A DNA stretch of 46,865 nucleotides from Sphaerotilus sp. (GCF_013299175.1 NZ_JAAFKF010000015.1:1-46865); one strand, 5' to 3'; numbered from the stretch's first letter, positions 39,036 through 46,865 are shown. The notes: generated from the letters alone by a model not told the origin. Numbers and translations are program-made.

Positions 39036-40396
39036 CCCCGACGAGCCCAGACCTGTTTGGCGAAGCGTCTGGCACGCTGCCGGATGCTGTCCCGGTGGCT
39101 GCGCCAAGCGCGGATGCCCCGCTCGCCGAACGCCTGCGTCCACGCCACCTGGATGACGTGATCGGCCAGCGCGACCTGCTCGGGCCGGGCAAGCCGGTGC
39201 GGGTGGCGTTCGAGTCAGGCCGGCCGCATTCGATGATCCTGTGGGGACCGCCGGGCGTGGGCAAGACGACGCTGGCCCGCTTGATGGCCGACGCCTTCGA
39301 CAGCCGCTTCGTGCAGATCTCGGCCGTGCTGGGCGGCGTGAAGGACATCCGCGACGCCGTCGAGCAAGCGCGGGTGACGCAGGCGCAGGGGCGGCGCTGC
39401 ATCGTGTTCGTCGATGAAGTCCACCGCTTCAACAAGGCGCAGCAGGACGCCTTCCTCCCGCACGTCGAGTCGGGCCTGTTCACCTTCATCGGCGCGACCA
39501 CCGAGAACCCGTCCTTCGAGGTCAACTCGGCGCTGCTGTCGCGGGCGACGGTGCATGTGCTGCAGCCGCTGTCCGAGGACGACCTGCGCACATTGCTGGC
39601 CACTGCCCGCGCGGAACTCCAGGCCGCCGAGCCGACGCCCGAGGCCGCCCAGCGCCTGATCGCCTACGCGGATGGGGATGCCCGGCGCCTGCTCAACACC
39701 TACGAGAACGTGGTGCGGATGGTCGGCGCGGCCACCGTGATCGACGAAGCCGTGCTGGAGCAGAGCCTCGGGGCGCAACTGCGGCGCTACGACAAGGGCG
39801 GCGACCAGTTCCACGACACGATTTCCGCGCTGCACAAGTCGGTGCGTGGCAGCAGCCCGGATGCTGCCCTGTACTGGTTCGCGCGCATGGTCGATGGCGG
39901 CGTCGATCCGCGCTACATCGCCCGGCGGCTGGTCCGCATGGCCAGCGAGGACATCGGACTGGCCGACCCGCGGGCGCTGCGGCTGGCGCTCGATGCCAGC
40001 GAAACCTACGAGCGACTCGGCTCGCCGGAGGGAGAGCTGGCGCTGGCGCAGGCCGTCGTCTACCTTGCCGTGGCGCCCAAGTCGAACGCGGTCTACACGG
40101 CATGGAAGGCCGCGCGCGCCTTCGTGCAGCAGGACGGCTCGCGCCCGGTCCCGCTGCACCTGCGCAATGCCCCCACCAAGCTGATGAAGGATCTCGACTA
40201 CGGTCGGGATTACCGCTACGCCCACGACGAGGCGGACGGATATCCGTCCGGCGAGCAGTATTTCCCGGATTTTCCGCACGACCGCGACCCGGCTCCGCGC
40301 TTCTATGCCCCAGTGGCCCGTGGGCTGGAAATCCGCATCGGCGAGAAGCTGGCCCAGTTGCGCCAACTCGACGACGAAGCCCGGAAAAACCGCTGA
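39032..40396 (+). CDS. rarA: Replication-associated recombination protein RarA (MgsA)
   Basis: The 454-residue AAA+ ATPase acts at stalled replication forks and is related to clamp loaders. Walker A GPPGVGKTT (72-80), Walker B FVDEVHRFNKAQQDAFLP, the sensor segment IGATTENPSFEVNSALLSR, and the C-terminal tetramerisation part (DISALHK-like SALHKSVRGSSPDAALYWFARM, ASEDIGLADPRAL) match the family. The start is GTG 39032 within the lolA stop (GTGA). ftsK-lolA-rarA is a compact operon. Confidence 0.95.
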   Translation: MTPTSPDLFGEASGTLPDAVPVAAPSADAPLAERLRPRHLDDVIGQRDLLGPGKPVRVAFESGRPHSMILWGPPGVGKTTLARLMADAFDSRFVQISAVLGGVKDIRDAVEQARVTQAQGRRCIVFVDEVHRFNKAQQDAFLPHVESGLFTFIGATTENPSFEVNSALLSRATVHVLQPLSEDDLRTLLATARAELQAAEPTPEAAQRLIAYADGDARRLLNTYENVVRMVGAATVIDEAVLEQSLGAQLRRYDKGGDQFHDTISALHKSVRGSSPDAALYWFARMVDGGVDPRYIARRLVRMASEDIGLADPRALRLALDASETYERLGSPEGELALAQAVVYLAVAPKSNAVYTAWKAARAFVQQDGSRPVPLHLRNAPTKLMKDLDYGRDYRYAHDEADGYPSGEQYFPDFPHDRDPAPRFYAPVARGLEIRIGEKLAQLRQLDDEARKNR

Positions 40397-40565
40397 ATCG
40401 CCGCGCATTCCCGGCTGTTCCACGCTGTTCCTAGCGCAAACGCGCATCCGTCGGTGCTGGGCGCCCACCTAGAATCGGCGTGCGCAATGCGGCGGCAAGA
40501 TGTCACATCCCATTCTGGTACGGGTCTTGCAGCATGGCGCCGCAGCGGCCACAGGAGAGCTTGGA

Positions 40566-41501
40566 ATGGATACCTTCGTACAGCAGATCATCAACGGCCT
40601 GGTGCTCGGGAGCATGTATGCCCTCGTCGCACTCGGCTACACGATGGTCTACGGCATCATCAGCCTGATCAACTTCGCCCACGGCGAGGTGCTCATGGTC
40701 GGCGCCATGGTCAGTTGGAGCGTGGCGATCGCGTTCCAGGAAGCAGGCTCGACCTTGCCGGGCTGGCTGATCATGTTCATTTCGGCGATCGCGGCGATCA
40801 TCGTCTGTTCGCTGCTCAACTACGCGGTCGAGAAGATCGCCTACCGCCCGCTGCGCAACGCACCGCGCCTGGCCCCGCTGATCACCGCCATGGGCATGAG
40901 CCTGCTGCTGCAGACGCTGGCCATGATCATCTGGAAGCCGAACCCCAAGCCGTATCCGCAGCTCCTGCCGGTGGAGGTCTACAACCTGTGGGAAGACGGC
41001 CCCGTCATCACGCTGACGCAGATCCTGATCCTCGTCATCACGGCGGTGGTGCTCACCGGGCTGCTGTGGCTGGTGAACAAGACCAAGCTGGGTCGGGCCA
41101 TGCGCGCCACGGCCGAGAACCCCCGCGTCGCCGGCCTGATGGGCGTGCGTCCGGACCACATCATCAGCACCACGTTCGTGATCGGCGCGGCGCTGGCCGC
41201 CATCGCCGGCATCATGTGGGCCGCCAATTACGGCACGCTGCAGCACAGCATGGGCTTCATGCCCGGCCTGAAAGCGTTCACGGCGGCGGTCTTCGGCGGC
41301 ATCGGCAACCTGACCGGCGCGATGGTCGGCGGCGTGCTGCTCGGCCTGATCGAAGCCATCGGCGCGGGCTACCTCGGCGACCTCACCGGCGGCATCTTCG
41401 GCAGCCAGTACGTCGAGATCTTCGCCTTCCTCGTCCTGATCCTGGTGCTCACCATGCGACCGTCCGGCCTGATGGGCGAACGCGTGGCCGACCGCGCCTG
41501 A
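40566..41501 (+). CDS. livH: Branched-chain amino acid ABC transporter permease LivH
   Basis: The 311-residue inner-membrane permease has about eight hydrophobic segments and the LivH signature (FVQQIINGLVLGSMYALVALGYTMVYGIISLINFAHGE at its start). A GGAG ribosome-binding site ten bases before ATG 40566 supports this start over an upstream in-frame ATG. It is the first gene of livHMGF. The 169 bases between rarA and livH hold no recognised gene. Confidence 0.95.
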   Translation: MDTFVQQIINGLVLGSMYALVALGYTMVYGIISLINFAHGEVLMVGAMVSWSVAIAFQEAGSTLPGWLIMFISAIAAIIVCSLLNYAVEKIAYRPLRNAPRLAPLITAMGMSLLLQTLAMIIWKPNPKPYPQLLPVEVYNLWEDGPVITLTQILILVITAVVLTGLLWLVNKTKLGRAMRATAENPRVAGLMGVRPDHIISTTFVIGAALAAIAGIMWAANYGTLQHSMGFMPGLKAFTAAVFGGIGNLTGAMVGGVLLGLIEAIGAGYLGDLTGGIFGSQYVEIFAFLVLILVLTMRPSGLMGERVADRA

Positions 41502-41514
41502 GGAGACCACACAC

Positions 41515-42609
41515 ATGACTTCTTCCATGGACAAGACCCGGCAATGGGTCGTCTTCGGGCTGGCGGCGGTTGCGCTGCTGGCGCTGCCGCTGTTCGCCGC
41601 GCAGTTCGGACAGGGCTGGGTGCGCATCATGGCGCTCGCGCTGCTGTACGTGATGCTGTCGCTTGGCCTGAACATCGTCGTCGGCTTCGCCGGCCTGCTC
41701 GACCTGGGCTACGTCGCCTTCTACGCCGTGGGCGCCTACCTCTACGCGCTGCTGGCTTCGCCCCACCTCTCGGAGAACTTCGAGTGGATCCGGGCCATGT
41801 TCCCGAACGGGCTGCACATGCCGATCTGGGCCGTGGTGCCCGTCGCGGCAGCCGTGGCGGCGTTCTTCGGCATGGTGCTGGGGGCGCCGACGCTCAAGCT
41901 GCGCGGGGACTACCTGGCCATCGTGACGCTGGGCTTCGGCGAGATCATCCGGGTGTTCATGAACAACCTGGAGCACCCGCTCAACATCACCAACGGACCG
42001 CGCGGCATCAGCCAGATCGACCCGATGAACTTCTTCGGCTTCAGCTTCGGCCAGCCGGTGGACCTGTTCGGGCACACCTTCCCGCCGGTGGTGCTGTACT
42101 ACTACCTGTTCCTGGTGCTGGTGGTGCTGACGGTGATCGTCTGCCGCCGCCTCGAAGTCTCACGCATCGGTCGCGCCTGGATGGCCATCCGCGAGGACGA
42201 GATCGCCGCCAAGGCGATGGGGCTGAACACCCGCAACCTCAAGCTGCTGGCGTTCGGCATGGGCGCCACCTTCGGTGGCATCTCGGGCGCCATGTTCGCC
42301 GCCTTCCAAGGGTTCATCTCGCCCGAGTCGTTCACGCTGGCCGAGTCGGTGATGATCGTGGCGATGGTGGTGCTGGGCGGCATCGGGCACATCCCCGGCG
42401 TCATCCTGGGCGCGCTGCTGCTGTCGGCGCTGCCGGAAGTGCTGCGCTACGTCGCGGGTGACGTGCAGGCCATGACCGGCGGCCGTCTCGACGCGGCCAT
42501 CCTGCGCCAGTTGCTGATCGCGCTGGCGATGATCACGATCATGCTGGTGCGCCAGCGCGGCCTGTGGCCCGCCCCCGAGCACGGCAAGGCCGCTCCGGCG
42601 GCCAAGTGA
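41515..42609 (+). CDS. livM: Branched-chain amino acid ABC transporter permease LivM
   Basis: A 364-residue permease partner of LivH. LNIVVGFAGLLDLGYVAFYAVGAY and KLRGDYLAIVTLGFGEIIRVFMNN are typical LivM segments, with about nine to ten membrane spans. GAGGAG overlapping the livH stop is the likely ribosome-binding site. Confidence 0.95.
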   Translation: MTSSMDKTRQWVVFGLAAVALLALPLFAAQFGQGWVRIMALALLYVMLSLGLNIVVGFAGLLDLGYVAFYAVGAYLYALLASPHLSENFEWIRAMFPNGLHMPIWAVVPVAAAVAAFFGMVLGAPTLKLRGDYLAIVTLGFGEIIRVFMNNLEHPLNITNGPRGISQIDPMNFFGFSFGQPVDLFGHTFPPVVLYYYLFLVLVVLTVIVCRRLEVSRIGRAWMAIREDEIAAKAMGLNTRNLKLLAFGMGATFGGISGAMFAAFQGFISPESFTLAESVMIVAMVVLGGIGHIPGVILGALLLSALPEVLRYVAGDVQAMTGGRLDAAILRQLLIALAMITIMLVRQRGLWPAPEHGKAAPAAK

Positions 42610-42637
42610 AGCTGAAGCGAACAGGAGCCATCTCCCC

Positions 42638-43435
42638 ATGAGCAAGAACAGCAAGAACACCGCGGACATCGTCCTCGAAGTCAAGGGCGTCTCCAAACGC
42701 TTCGGCGGCCTGCAAGCCCTCTCGGACGTGGGCATCACCATCCACAAGGGCCAGGTCTATGGCCTGATCGGCCCGAACGGCGCCGGCAAGACGACCTTCT
42801 TCAACGTCATCACCGGTCTCTACACCCCCGACGGCGGCACGTTCAACCTCGGCGGTGCCCCCTACACGCCGACCGCGGTGCATGAAGTCGCGGCAGCCGG
42901 CATCGCCCGCACGTTCCAGAACATCCGGCTCTTCCCCGAGATGACCGCGCTGGAGAACGTCATGGTCGGGCGCCATGTCCGCTCGCACTCCGGGCTGATC
43001 GGCGCCATCTTCCGCACCTCGGCGTTCAAGGCAGAGGAAAAGGCGATCGCCCAGCGTGCGCAGGAACTGCTCGACTACGTCGGCATCGGCAAGTTCGCCG
43101 AGTACAAGGCCCGCACGCTGTCCTACGGCGACCAGCGCCGCCTGGAGATCGCCCGTGCGCTGGCCACCGACCCGAAGCTGATCGCGCTCGATGAGCCGGC
43201 GGCCGGGATGAACGCCACCGAGAAAGTCGTGCTGCGCGAGCTGATCGACCAGATCCGCAAGGACGGCCGCACCATCCTGATCATCGAGCACGACGTGAAG
43301 CTGGTGATGGGCCTGTGCGACCGGCTCACCGTGCTCGACTACGGCAAGCAGATCGCCGAGGGCACGCCGGCCGAGGTGCAGAAGAACGAGAAGGTGATCG
43401 AGGCCTACCTGGGCAGCGGTCACAAGGCCCATTGA
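42638..43435 (+). CDS. livG: Branched-chain amino acid ABC transporter ATPase LivG
   Basis: The 265-residue ATP-binding subunit has Walker A GPNGAGKTT, Q-loop FQNIRLF, a signature sequence LSYGDQRRLEIARAL and Walker B LIALDEPAAGMN. The signature reads LSYGDQ, as is usual for LivG. An AGGAG lies before ATG 42638. It couples with LivF to drive uptake. Confidence 0.96.
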   Translation: MSKNSKNTADIVLEVKGVSKRFGGLQALSDVGITIHKGQVYGLIGPNGAGKTTFFNVITGLYTPDGGTFNLGGAPYTPTAVHEVAAAGIARTFQNIRLFPEMTALENVMVGRHVRSHSGLIGAIFRTSAFKAEEKAIAQRAQELLDYVGIGKFAEYKARTLSYGDQRRLEIARALATDPKLIALDEPAAGMNATEKVVLRELIDQIRKDGRTILIIEHDVKLVMGLCDRLTVLDYGKQIAEGTPAEVQKNEKVIEAYLGSGHKAH

Positions 43436-43458
43436 ACGCAGCAGGACATCCCCACCCC

Positions 43459-44205
43459 ATGGCAACCGCAACGAACCACAAGGCCGGCGGCAGCGGCCAA
43501 GTCCTGCTGAGCATCGAGAACCTGAAGGTCGCCTACGGCGGCATCCAGGCGGTCAAGGGCGTGACGCTCGAAGTCCGCGAAGGCGAACTCGTCAGCCTGA
43601 TCGGGGCCAACGGCGCTGGCAAGACCACCTCGCTGAAGGCGGTCACGGGCATCCAGCCGATCGCTGATGGCGACGTGAAGTACCTCGGCAAGAGCCTCAA
43701 GGGGCAGGGCGCCTGGGATCTCGCCAAGCAAGGGCTGGTGATGATCCCGGAAGGCCGCGGCACCTTCACCCGGATGACGATCACCGAGAACCTGCAGATG
43801 GGCGCCTACACGCGCAACGACCAGGAGATCGACGCCGACATCGACAAGGTCTTCACCATCTTCCCGCGCCTGAAGGAGCGCCGCGACCAGCTCGCCGGCA
43901 CGATGTCCGGCGGCGAGCAGCAGATGCTGGCAATGGGCCGCGCGCTGATGGCCCGACCCAAGGTGCTGCTGCTGGACGAGCCGTCGATGGGGCTGTCGCC
44001 GATCATGGTGGACAAGATCTTCGAGGTTGTCGCCGACATCCACCAGCAGGGCGTCACCATGCTGCTGGTCGAGCAGAACGCCAGCCGCGCGCTGGCGGTG
44101 GCGGATCGGGGCTACGTGATGGAGTCCGGGCTGATCACGATGACCGGGCGGGGGCAGCAATTGCTCAGCGATCCGAAGGTGCGCGCCGCGTATCTGGGCG
44201 AATAA
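43459..44205 (+). CDS. livF: Branched-chain amino acid ABC transporter ATPase LivF
   Basis: The 248-residue second ATPase has Walker A GANGAGKTT, signature MSGGEQQMLAMGRAL and Walker B LLLDEPSMGLSP. ATG 43459 (MATATNHKAGG) was chosen over earlier in-frame codons because similarity begins at LLSIENLKVAYGG. The substrate-binding protein gene usually found with this set is not in the window. Confidence 0.95.
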   Translation: MATATNHKAGGSGQVLLSIENLKVAYGGIQAVKGVTLEVREGELVSLIGANGAGKTTSLKAVTGIQPIADGDVKYLGKSLKGQGAWDLAKQGLVMIPEGRGTFTRMTITENLQMGAYTRNDQEIDADIDKVFTIFPRLKERRDQLAGTMSGGEQQMLAMGRALMARPKVLLLDEPSMGLSPIMVDKIFEVVADIHQQGVTMLLVEQNASRALAVADRGYVMESGLITMTGRGQQLLSDPKVRAAYLGE

Positions 44206-44256
44206 GGCGGCACCAGGGCGGTGGACCGGGCGGGCATGGGATGATCCCCACCCGAA

Positions 44257-44850
44257 ATGAAATCCGATACCCGCCCCATGCTCCGTCTTGTTCACCTTGT
44301 GCGTGTCCTCCCGGCTGTGGCCGTCGCCATCGCCATGCCGCTCACGTCCGCCGTGGCGCGCACCGATGCCGCGGCTTCGGCCTACCAGACCTTCTCCCCG
44401 CAGGCGTCCTACCGCCTGTGCTTCACCCCGGACGGCGACTCCTGCGAGAAGCTGCTCATCGAGGCGATCCAGGCCACGCGCCGCTCGCTGCATGTGCAGG
44501 CGTATTCCTTCACCAGCGTCCCCATCGCCCAGGCCGTCAAGCAGGCCAAGGAACGCGGGGTCGATGTGCAGGTCATCGTCGACAAAAGCCAGGTCAGCGA
44601 GAAATACACCAGCGCCACCTACCTGAAGAACGGCGGCGTGCCCGTGGTCATCGACACCAGACCGGCCATCGCGCACAACAAGGTCATGATCTTCGACGGC
44701 CGGGCGGTGTTCATGGGGTCGTACAACTTCACCAAAGCCGCCGAGACCCGCAACACCGAAAACGGTCTGCTGGTCCGCGACGACGCGGCGCTGGTCAAGG
44801 CGTATCTGGACAACTGGACCATGCGCTTCTCGGTGTCCACCCCCTACTGA
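44257..44850 (+). CDS. Secreted PLD-type nuclease (single HKD motif)
   Basis: The 197-residue protein has a signal peptide (hydrophobic from about 18 to 34, likely cleaved near SAVARTDA) and one phospholipase D motif: H140-N-K142-x4-D147, followed by GSYNF with serine 155 and asparagine 157. Single-motif proteins of this size resemble the dimeric Nuc-type endonucleases, so a periplasmic or exported nuclease is likely; a phospholipase role cannot be excluded. ATG 44257 or 44278 could be the start, the latter giving a conventional signal peptide. No toxin or immunity partner is visible nearby. Confidence 0.87.
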   Translation: MKSDTRPMLRLVHLVRVLPAVAVAIAMPLTSAVARTDAAASAYQTFSPQASYRLCFTPDGDSCEKLLIEAIQATRRSLHVQAYSFTSVPIAQAVKQAKERGVDVQVIVDKSQVSEKYTSATYLKNGGVPVVIDTRPAIAHNKVMIFDGRAVFMGSYNFTKAAETRNTENGLLVRDDAALVKAYLDNWTMRFSVSTPY

Positions 44851-44875
44851 GCGGATCGCCGCAGCAGGCGCGCCC

Positions 44876-45555
44876 ATGCACATCGTCCACAACCCCGACC
44901 ACCGCCTGCACACGGCGCACCACGAGATGTACCGTGGACGGTTGGTGCCCTGCCACGAGACGCCCGACCGGCTGGACCATGTGCTCGCCGCGGTGCAGGC
45001 GCGGGCGGTGGGCGCGCTGTGCCTGCCCGAGCCGGTGTCCGATGCGGCGCTGGTGGGCGTTCACGCGCCGCGTTACCTGGATTTCCTCGCGGGCGCCTGG
45101 AGTGCCTGGGTGGCGCTCGACCCGGCCAATGCCGCGCTCGACATCCTGCCCTCGGTGTGGGCGGGACACGGTCTGCGGCGCGACGTGGTGCCGCGCAACT
45201 TCGCGGCGCAACTCGGGCTGTACACCTTCGACGCCGGCAGTCCCATGGTGGCCGGCACCTGGGCGGCAGCGCGGGCCGGCGCGGCGTGCGCGGTGACGGC
45301 GGCGCGGGCGGTGTTGATGGGGGACCGTTGTGCCGTGGCGCTGACCCGCCCGCCGGGGCACCACGCCGGGCCGGATTTCTTCGGCGGCTACTGCTTCCTC
45401 AACAACGCCGCGCTGGCCGCCCAGACGCTGCGTGACGGTGGCGCGGCGCGGGTGGCGGTGCTCGATGTCGATTACCACCACGGCAACGGCACGCAGACGA
45501 TTTTTTACGGACGTGACGACGTGCTGACCGTCTCGCTCCACGGCGATCCGATGAC
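44876..45555 (+). pseudogene. Acetylpolyamine amidohydrolase / HDAC family gene, 5' part, interrupted
   Basis: The first 226 codons encode a zinc-dependent deacetylase of the class II HDAC/acetylpolyamine amidohydrolase kind: RLVPCHETPDRLD at the start, the active-site GHH (161-163) and DVDYHHGNGTQ (zinc ligands D199 and H201). Reading passes straight into a tnpB element after base 45555, giving about 65 foreign residues and then a stop near 45751. The second zinc-ligand aspartate and the catalytic tyrosine, which lie further along in this family, would be lost, so the product should be inactive. The frame resumes at 46739. Confidence 0.93.
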
Positions 45556-45572
45556 CCGGACGAAGCGACAAG

Positions 45573-45592
45573 CCCCGGGGTTCAGCCCGGGG
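45573..45592. repeat. Left-end subterminal hairpin of tnpB element copy 2
   Basis: CCCCGGG at 45573-45579 pairs with CCCGGGG at 45586-45592, a perfect 7-bp stem, about 17 bases inside the left boundary. Confidence 0.8.
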
Positions 45593-45601
45593 TCGAGCGT
45601 T

Positions 45602-45618
45602 CAAGCCGTTCCGGCTTG
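45602..45618. repeat. Second left-end hairpin of tnpB element copy 2
   Basis: CAAGCCG at 45602-45608 and CGGCTTG at 45612-45618 form a perfect 7-bp stem with a 3-base loop, between the first hairpin and the tnpB start. Confidence 0.75.
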
Positions 45619-45650
45619 TCAACCGACATGTATGGAAATACAGTTGTCAG

Positions 45651-46721
45651 ATGGAAGCCGTGAAGACCCTCAAGCTGCGGATCAAGGACAAGCACGCGGG
45701 CGTGCTGTCCTTGATGGCGCGCGAGGTCAATCAGGTGTGGAACTACTGTAACGAGACCAGTTCGCGGGCGATCCGCGAGCGCGGAAAGTGGCTGAGCGGG
45801 TTCGACCTGCAGAAGCTCACGGCGGGGTACTCGAAGTGCGAGGGCGTGCGGATCGGTAGCGCCACGGTGCAACTGGTGTGCGAGGAATACGCCACCCGGC
45901 GCAAGCAGTTCAAGAAGTCGAGGCTGAACTGGCGGGTGTCGAACGCGAAGGCGGCGAAGCATTCGCTGGGCTGGGTGCCGTTCAAGGCGGGCGGCGCGAA
46001 GTACAAGGCCGGGCAGATCGCTTTTCTCGGGCACAAGTTCGGCCTGTGGGACAGCTACGGGCTGAGCCGGTTCGATCTGCGCGCTGGCTCGTTCTCGCAG
46101 GACGCGCGCGGCCGGTGGTACCTGAACGTGTGCGTCAAGGTGGACGTGCCGAAGTCGGCTGGCACTGGGCTGATCGGTATCGACCTCGGCCTGAAGACTG
46201 CAGCGACGTGCTCGGACGGCGAAGAGCTGGCGTCCGGCCTGTACCGCAAGCACGAGGGCGCGCTAGGGATCGCCCAGCGGGCGCGCAAGAAGAACCGGGT
46301 GCGCGCGATCCACGCGAAGATCGCCAACACGCGCAAGGACGCGATGCACAAGTTCAGCACCGGGCTGGTCGAGCGCAACGCGGCGATCTTCGTCGGGAAC
46401 GTGCAGGCGAAAGCGATGGTGAAGACCAAGATGGCGAAGTCCACGCTGGACGCCGGATGGGCAATGCTGAAAACGATGCTGGAATACAAGAGCCATGGGG
46501 CCGGCATCGTCTTTGAAGAGGTGAACGAAGCCTACACAACCCAGACCTGTTCGCGCTGCGGGGGCATACCCGCCAGCAGTCCGAAAGGCAGGACAGGTCT
46601 GCGAATGAGGCGATGGACATGCTGCGATTGCGGCGCGGAACACCACCGCGACGTGAACGCCGCCAGGAACATCGCCGCGCGCGGACATGCGCGTCTCGCA
46701 GGAGGAATCCCCGTCCTTTAG
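45651..46721 (+). CDS. tnpB: TnpB RNA-guided nuclease family protein, RuvC-II glutamate missing
   Basis: The 356-residue protein has an N-terminal region (1-170) of mixed helices and a C-terminal RuvC domain. RuvC-I aspartate 178 is in GIDLGLK, and RuvC-III aspartate 334 is in RDVNAARN. A zinc finger has cysteines 300, 303, 324 and 327. Where most TnpBs have the RuvC-II glutamate, this one reads IFVGNVQAKAM with glycine 249. Glutamates 289-290 in VFEEVNEAYTTQTCS are possible substitutes. In this family the protein is guided by an RNA from the element right end and cuts empty target sites. ATG 45651 is the normal start. No tnpA accompanies it. Confidence 0.93.
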   Translation: MEAVKTLKLRIKDKHAGVLSLMAREVNQVWNYCNETSSRAIRERGKWLSGFDLQKLTAGYSKCEGVRIGSATVQLVCEEYATRRKQFKKSRLNWRVSNAKAAKHSLGWVPFKAGGAKYKAGQIAFLGHKFGLWDSYGLSRFDLRAGSFSQDARGRWYLNVCVKVDVPKSAGTGLIGIDLGLKTAATCSDGEELASGLYRKHEGALGIAQRARKKNRVRAIHAKIANTRKDAMHKFSTGLVERNAAIFVGNVQAKAMVKTKMAKSTLDAGWAMLKTMLEYKSHGAGIVFEEVNEAYTTQTCSRCGGIPASSPKGRTGLRMRRWTCCDCGAEHHRDVNAARNIAARGHARLAGGIPVL

Positions 46722-46760
46722 GGCGGGGAGGATGTCAACGAATACCCCTTCTTCCTCGGC
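46600..46760 (+). ncRNA. Predicted omega-RNA (guide RNA) of tnpB element copy 2
   Basis: By analogy with characterised TnpB systems, the RNA covers the end of tnpB and the right end, ending in a guide of about 16-20 bases copied from flanking DNA. The hairpin at 46708-46729 and the boundary at 46738 mark the scaffold end; the guide would begin at 46739 (CGAATACCCC...). The upstream limit is a guess, since processing cannot be read from the sequence. Confidence 0.5.
46708..46729 (+). repeat. Right-end subterminal hairpin of tnpB element copy 2
   Basis: A 9-bp stem with one G-T pair and TTTA loop, identical to the hairpin at 95-116. It spans the tnpB stop codon and lies nine bases before the right boundary. 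Confidence 0.85.
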
Positions 46761-46865
46761 CACGCGGACGAGTGCGGGGAGGGTGCCGGCTTCGGCTGCA
46801 ACCTCAACCTGCCGCTGCCCCGCGGCACCTCGGCCGCGACCTGGTTCGATACGCTCGACCACGCC
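46739..46865 (+). pseudogene. HDAC family gene, 3' continuation after the tnpB element (runs off window)
   Basis: With the first base completing the codon split at 45555, this stretch reads EYPFFLGHADECGEGAGFGCN then LNLPLPRGTSAATWFDTLDHA, the expected next part of an acetylpolyamine amidohydrolase. No frameshift or stop is present, so the fragment has not decayed visibly. It has no start codon or ribosome-binding site of its own in view. Confidence 0.9.

Larger units (their letters stand above)
45556..46738 (+). mobile_element. tnpB-only IS200/IS605-type element (copy 2), complete
   Basis: Both ends are set by the broken gene: joining 45555 to 46739 restores a continuous reading frame (HGDPM-T-EYPFFLGHADE). 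No target duplication is seen, as expected for this family; the boundary is certain to within one base because both junctions offer a C. The left end has two subterminal hairpins, the right end one. Only tnpB is present; the 95 bases before it leave no room for a tnpA transposase, so the element is not self-mobile. The base sequence left of the insertion is ATGAC. Right-end identity with copy 1 (1-125) is near complete. Confidence 0.93.

Noticed and set aside
45556-46738. Idea that the tnpB element is an IStron that could be spliced from the HDAC transcript
   Set aside because: No group I intron sequence is present; the non-coding left end is only 95 bases and the right end is the usual hairpin. 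Without splicing the gene must be considered broken.

Overview
The window is GC-rich, gene-dense DNA from a betaproteobacterium, most likely Burkholderiales and in the direction of the Leptothrix/Sphaerotilus/Ideonella group. That assignment rests on protein character and gene order (fkpB-ispH-serS; gmk-rpoZ-spoT; yicC / Ser-Thr kinase / PP2C / rph / rdgB / hemW; trxB / Crp-Fnr / ftsK / lolA / rarA; rpmB-rpmG; monomeric isocitrate dehydrogenase). It was made by reading, not by a database search.

Layout. 1-125 is the 3' end of a TnpB (IS200/IS605-type) element. It is followed by a solitary phage-type (BECR-fold) nuclease gene that ends beside a tRNA-Ser(CGA). 1030-5735 holds serS, ispH and fkpB on the minus strand and radC plus an Smr-domain gene on the plus strand. 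5328-7329 is a tightly overlapping minus-strand operon: GGDEF cyclase, MinD/ParA-like ATPase, truncated haemoglobin. 7530-9205 is a cheD-cheB pair. 9174-13776 is hemW, rdgB, rph, a PP2C phosphatase and a Ser/Thr kinase (minus strand), divergent from yicC. 14814-20590 holds icd and the gmk-rpoZ-spoT block, followed by greB.

21419-27345 is a block of signalling genes: an HTH plus degenerate receiver protein, a single-domain receiver, an OmpR-type regulator with its histidine kinase, a DUF3717-DUF1289 protein, a PAS-GGDEF cyclase and a FIST sensor protein. The remainder is mainly core: a YidB-like protein, purN, an RsmB-type methyltransferase, an acyl-CoA desaturase, a FimV-like envelope protein, rpmG/rpmB, trxB, a Crp/Fnr regulator, ftsK, lolA, rarA, and the branched-chain amino acid transporter genes livHMGF without a binding-protein gene. 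A secreted PLD-type nuclease follows.

The right end carries the clearest mobile-element event. An acetylpolyamine-amidohydrolase/HDAC-like gene (from 44876) is split by a complete tnpB-only element (45556-46738). Removing those bases restores the reading frame exactly. The TnpB keeps the RuvC-I and RuvC-III aspartates but has glycine where the RuvC-II glutamate normally sits. A second copy of the same element right end begins the window, so two near-identical right ends in direct orientation lie about 46.6 kb apart, each followed by a different candidate guide sequence.

No CRISPR array, rRNA or complete prophage is visible. Intergenic gaps are all shorter than 300 bases. Most of the window is ordinary core genome. 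The parts worth a second look are the two TnpB copies, the nuclease next to the tRNA, the cyclase-ATPase-haemoglobin operon and the signalling block.
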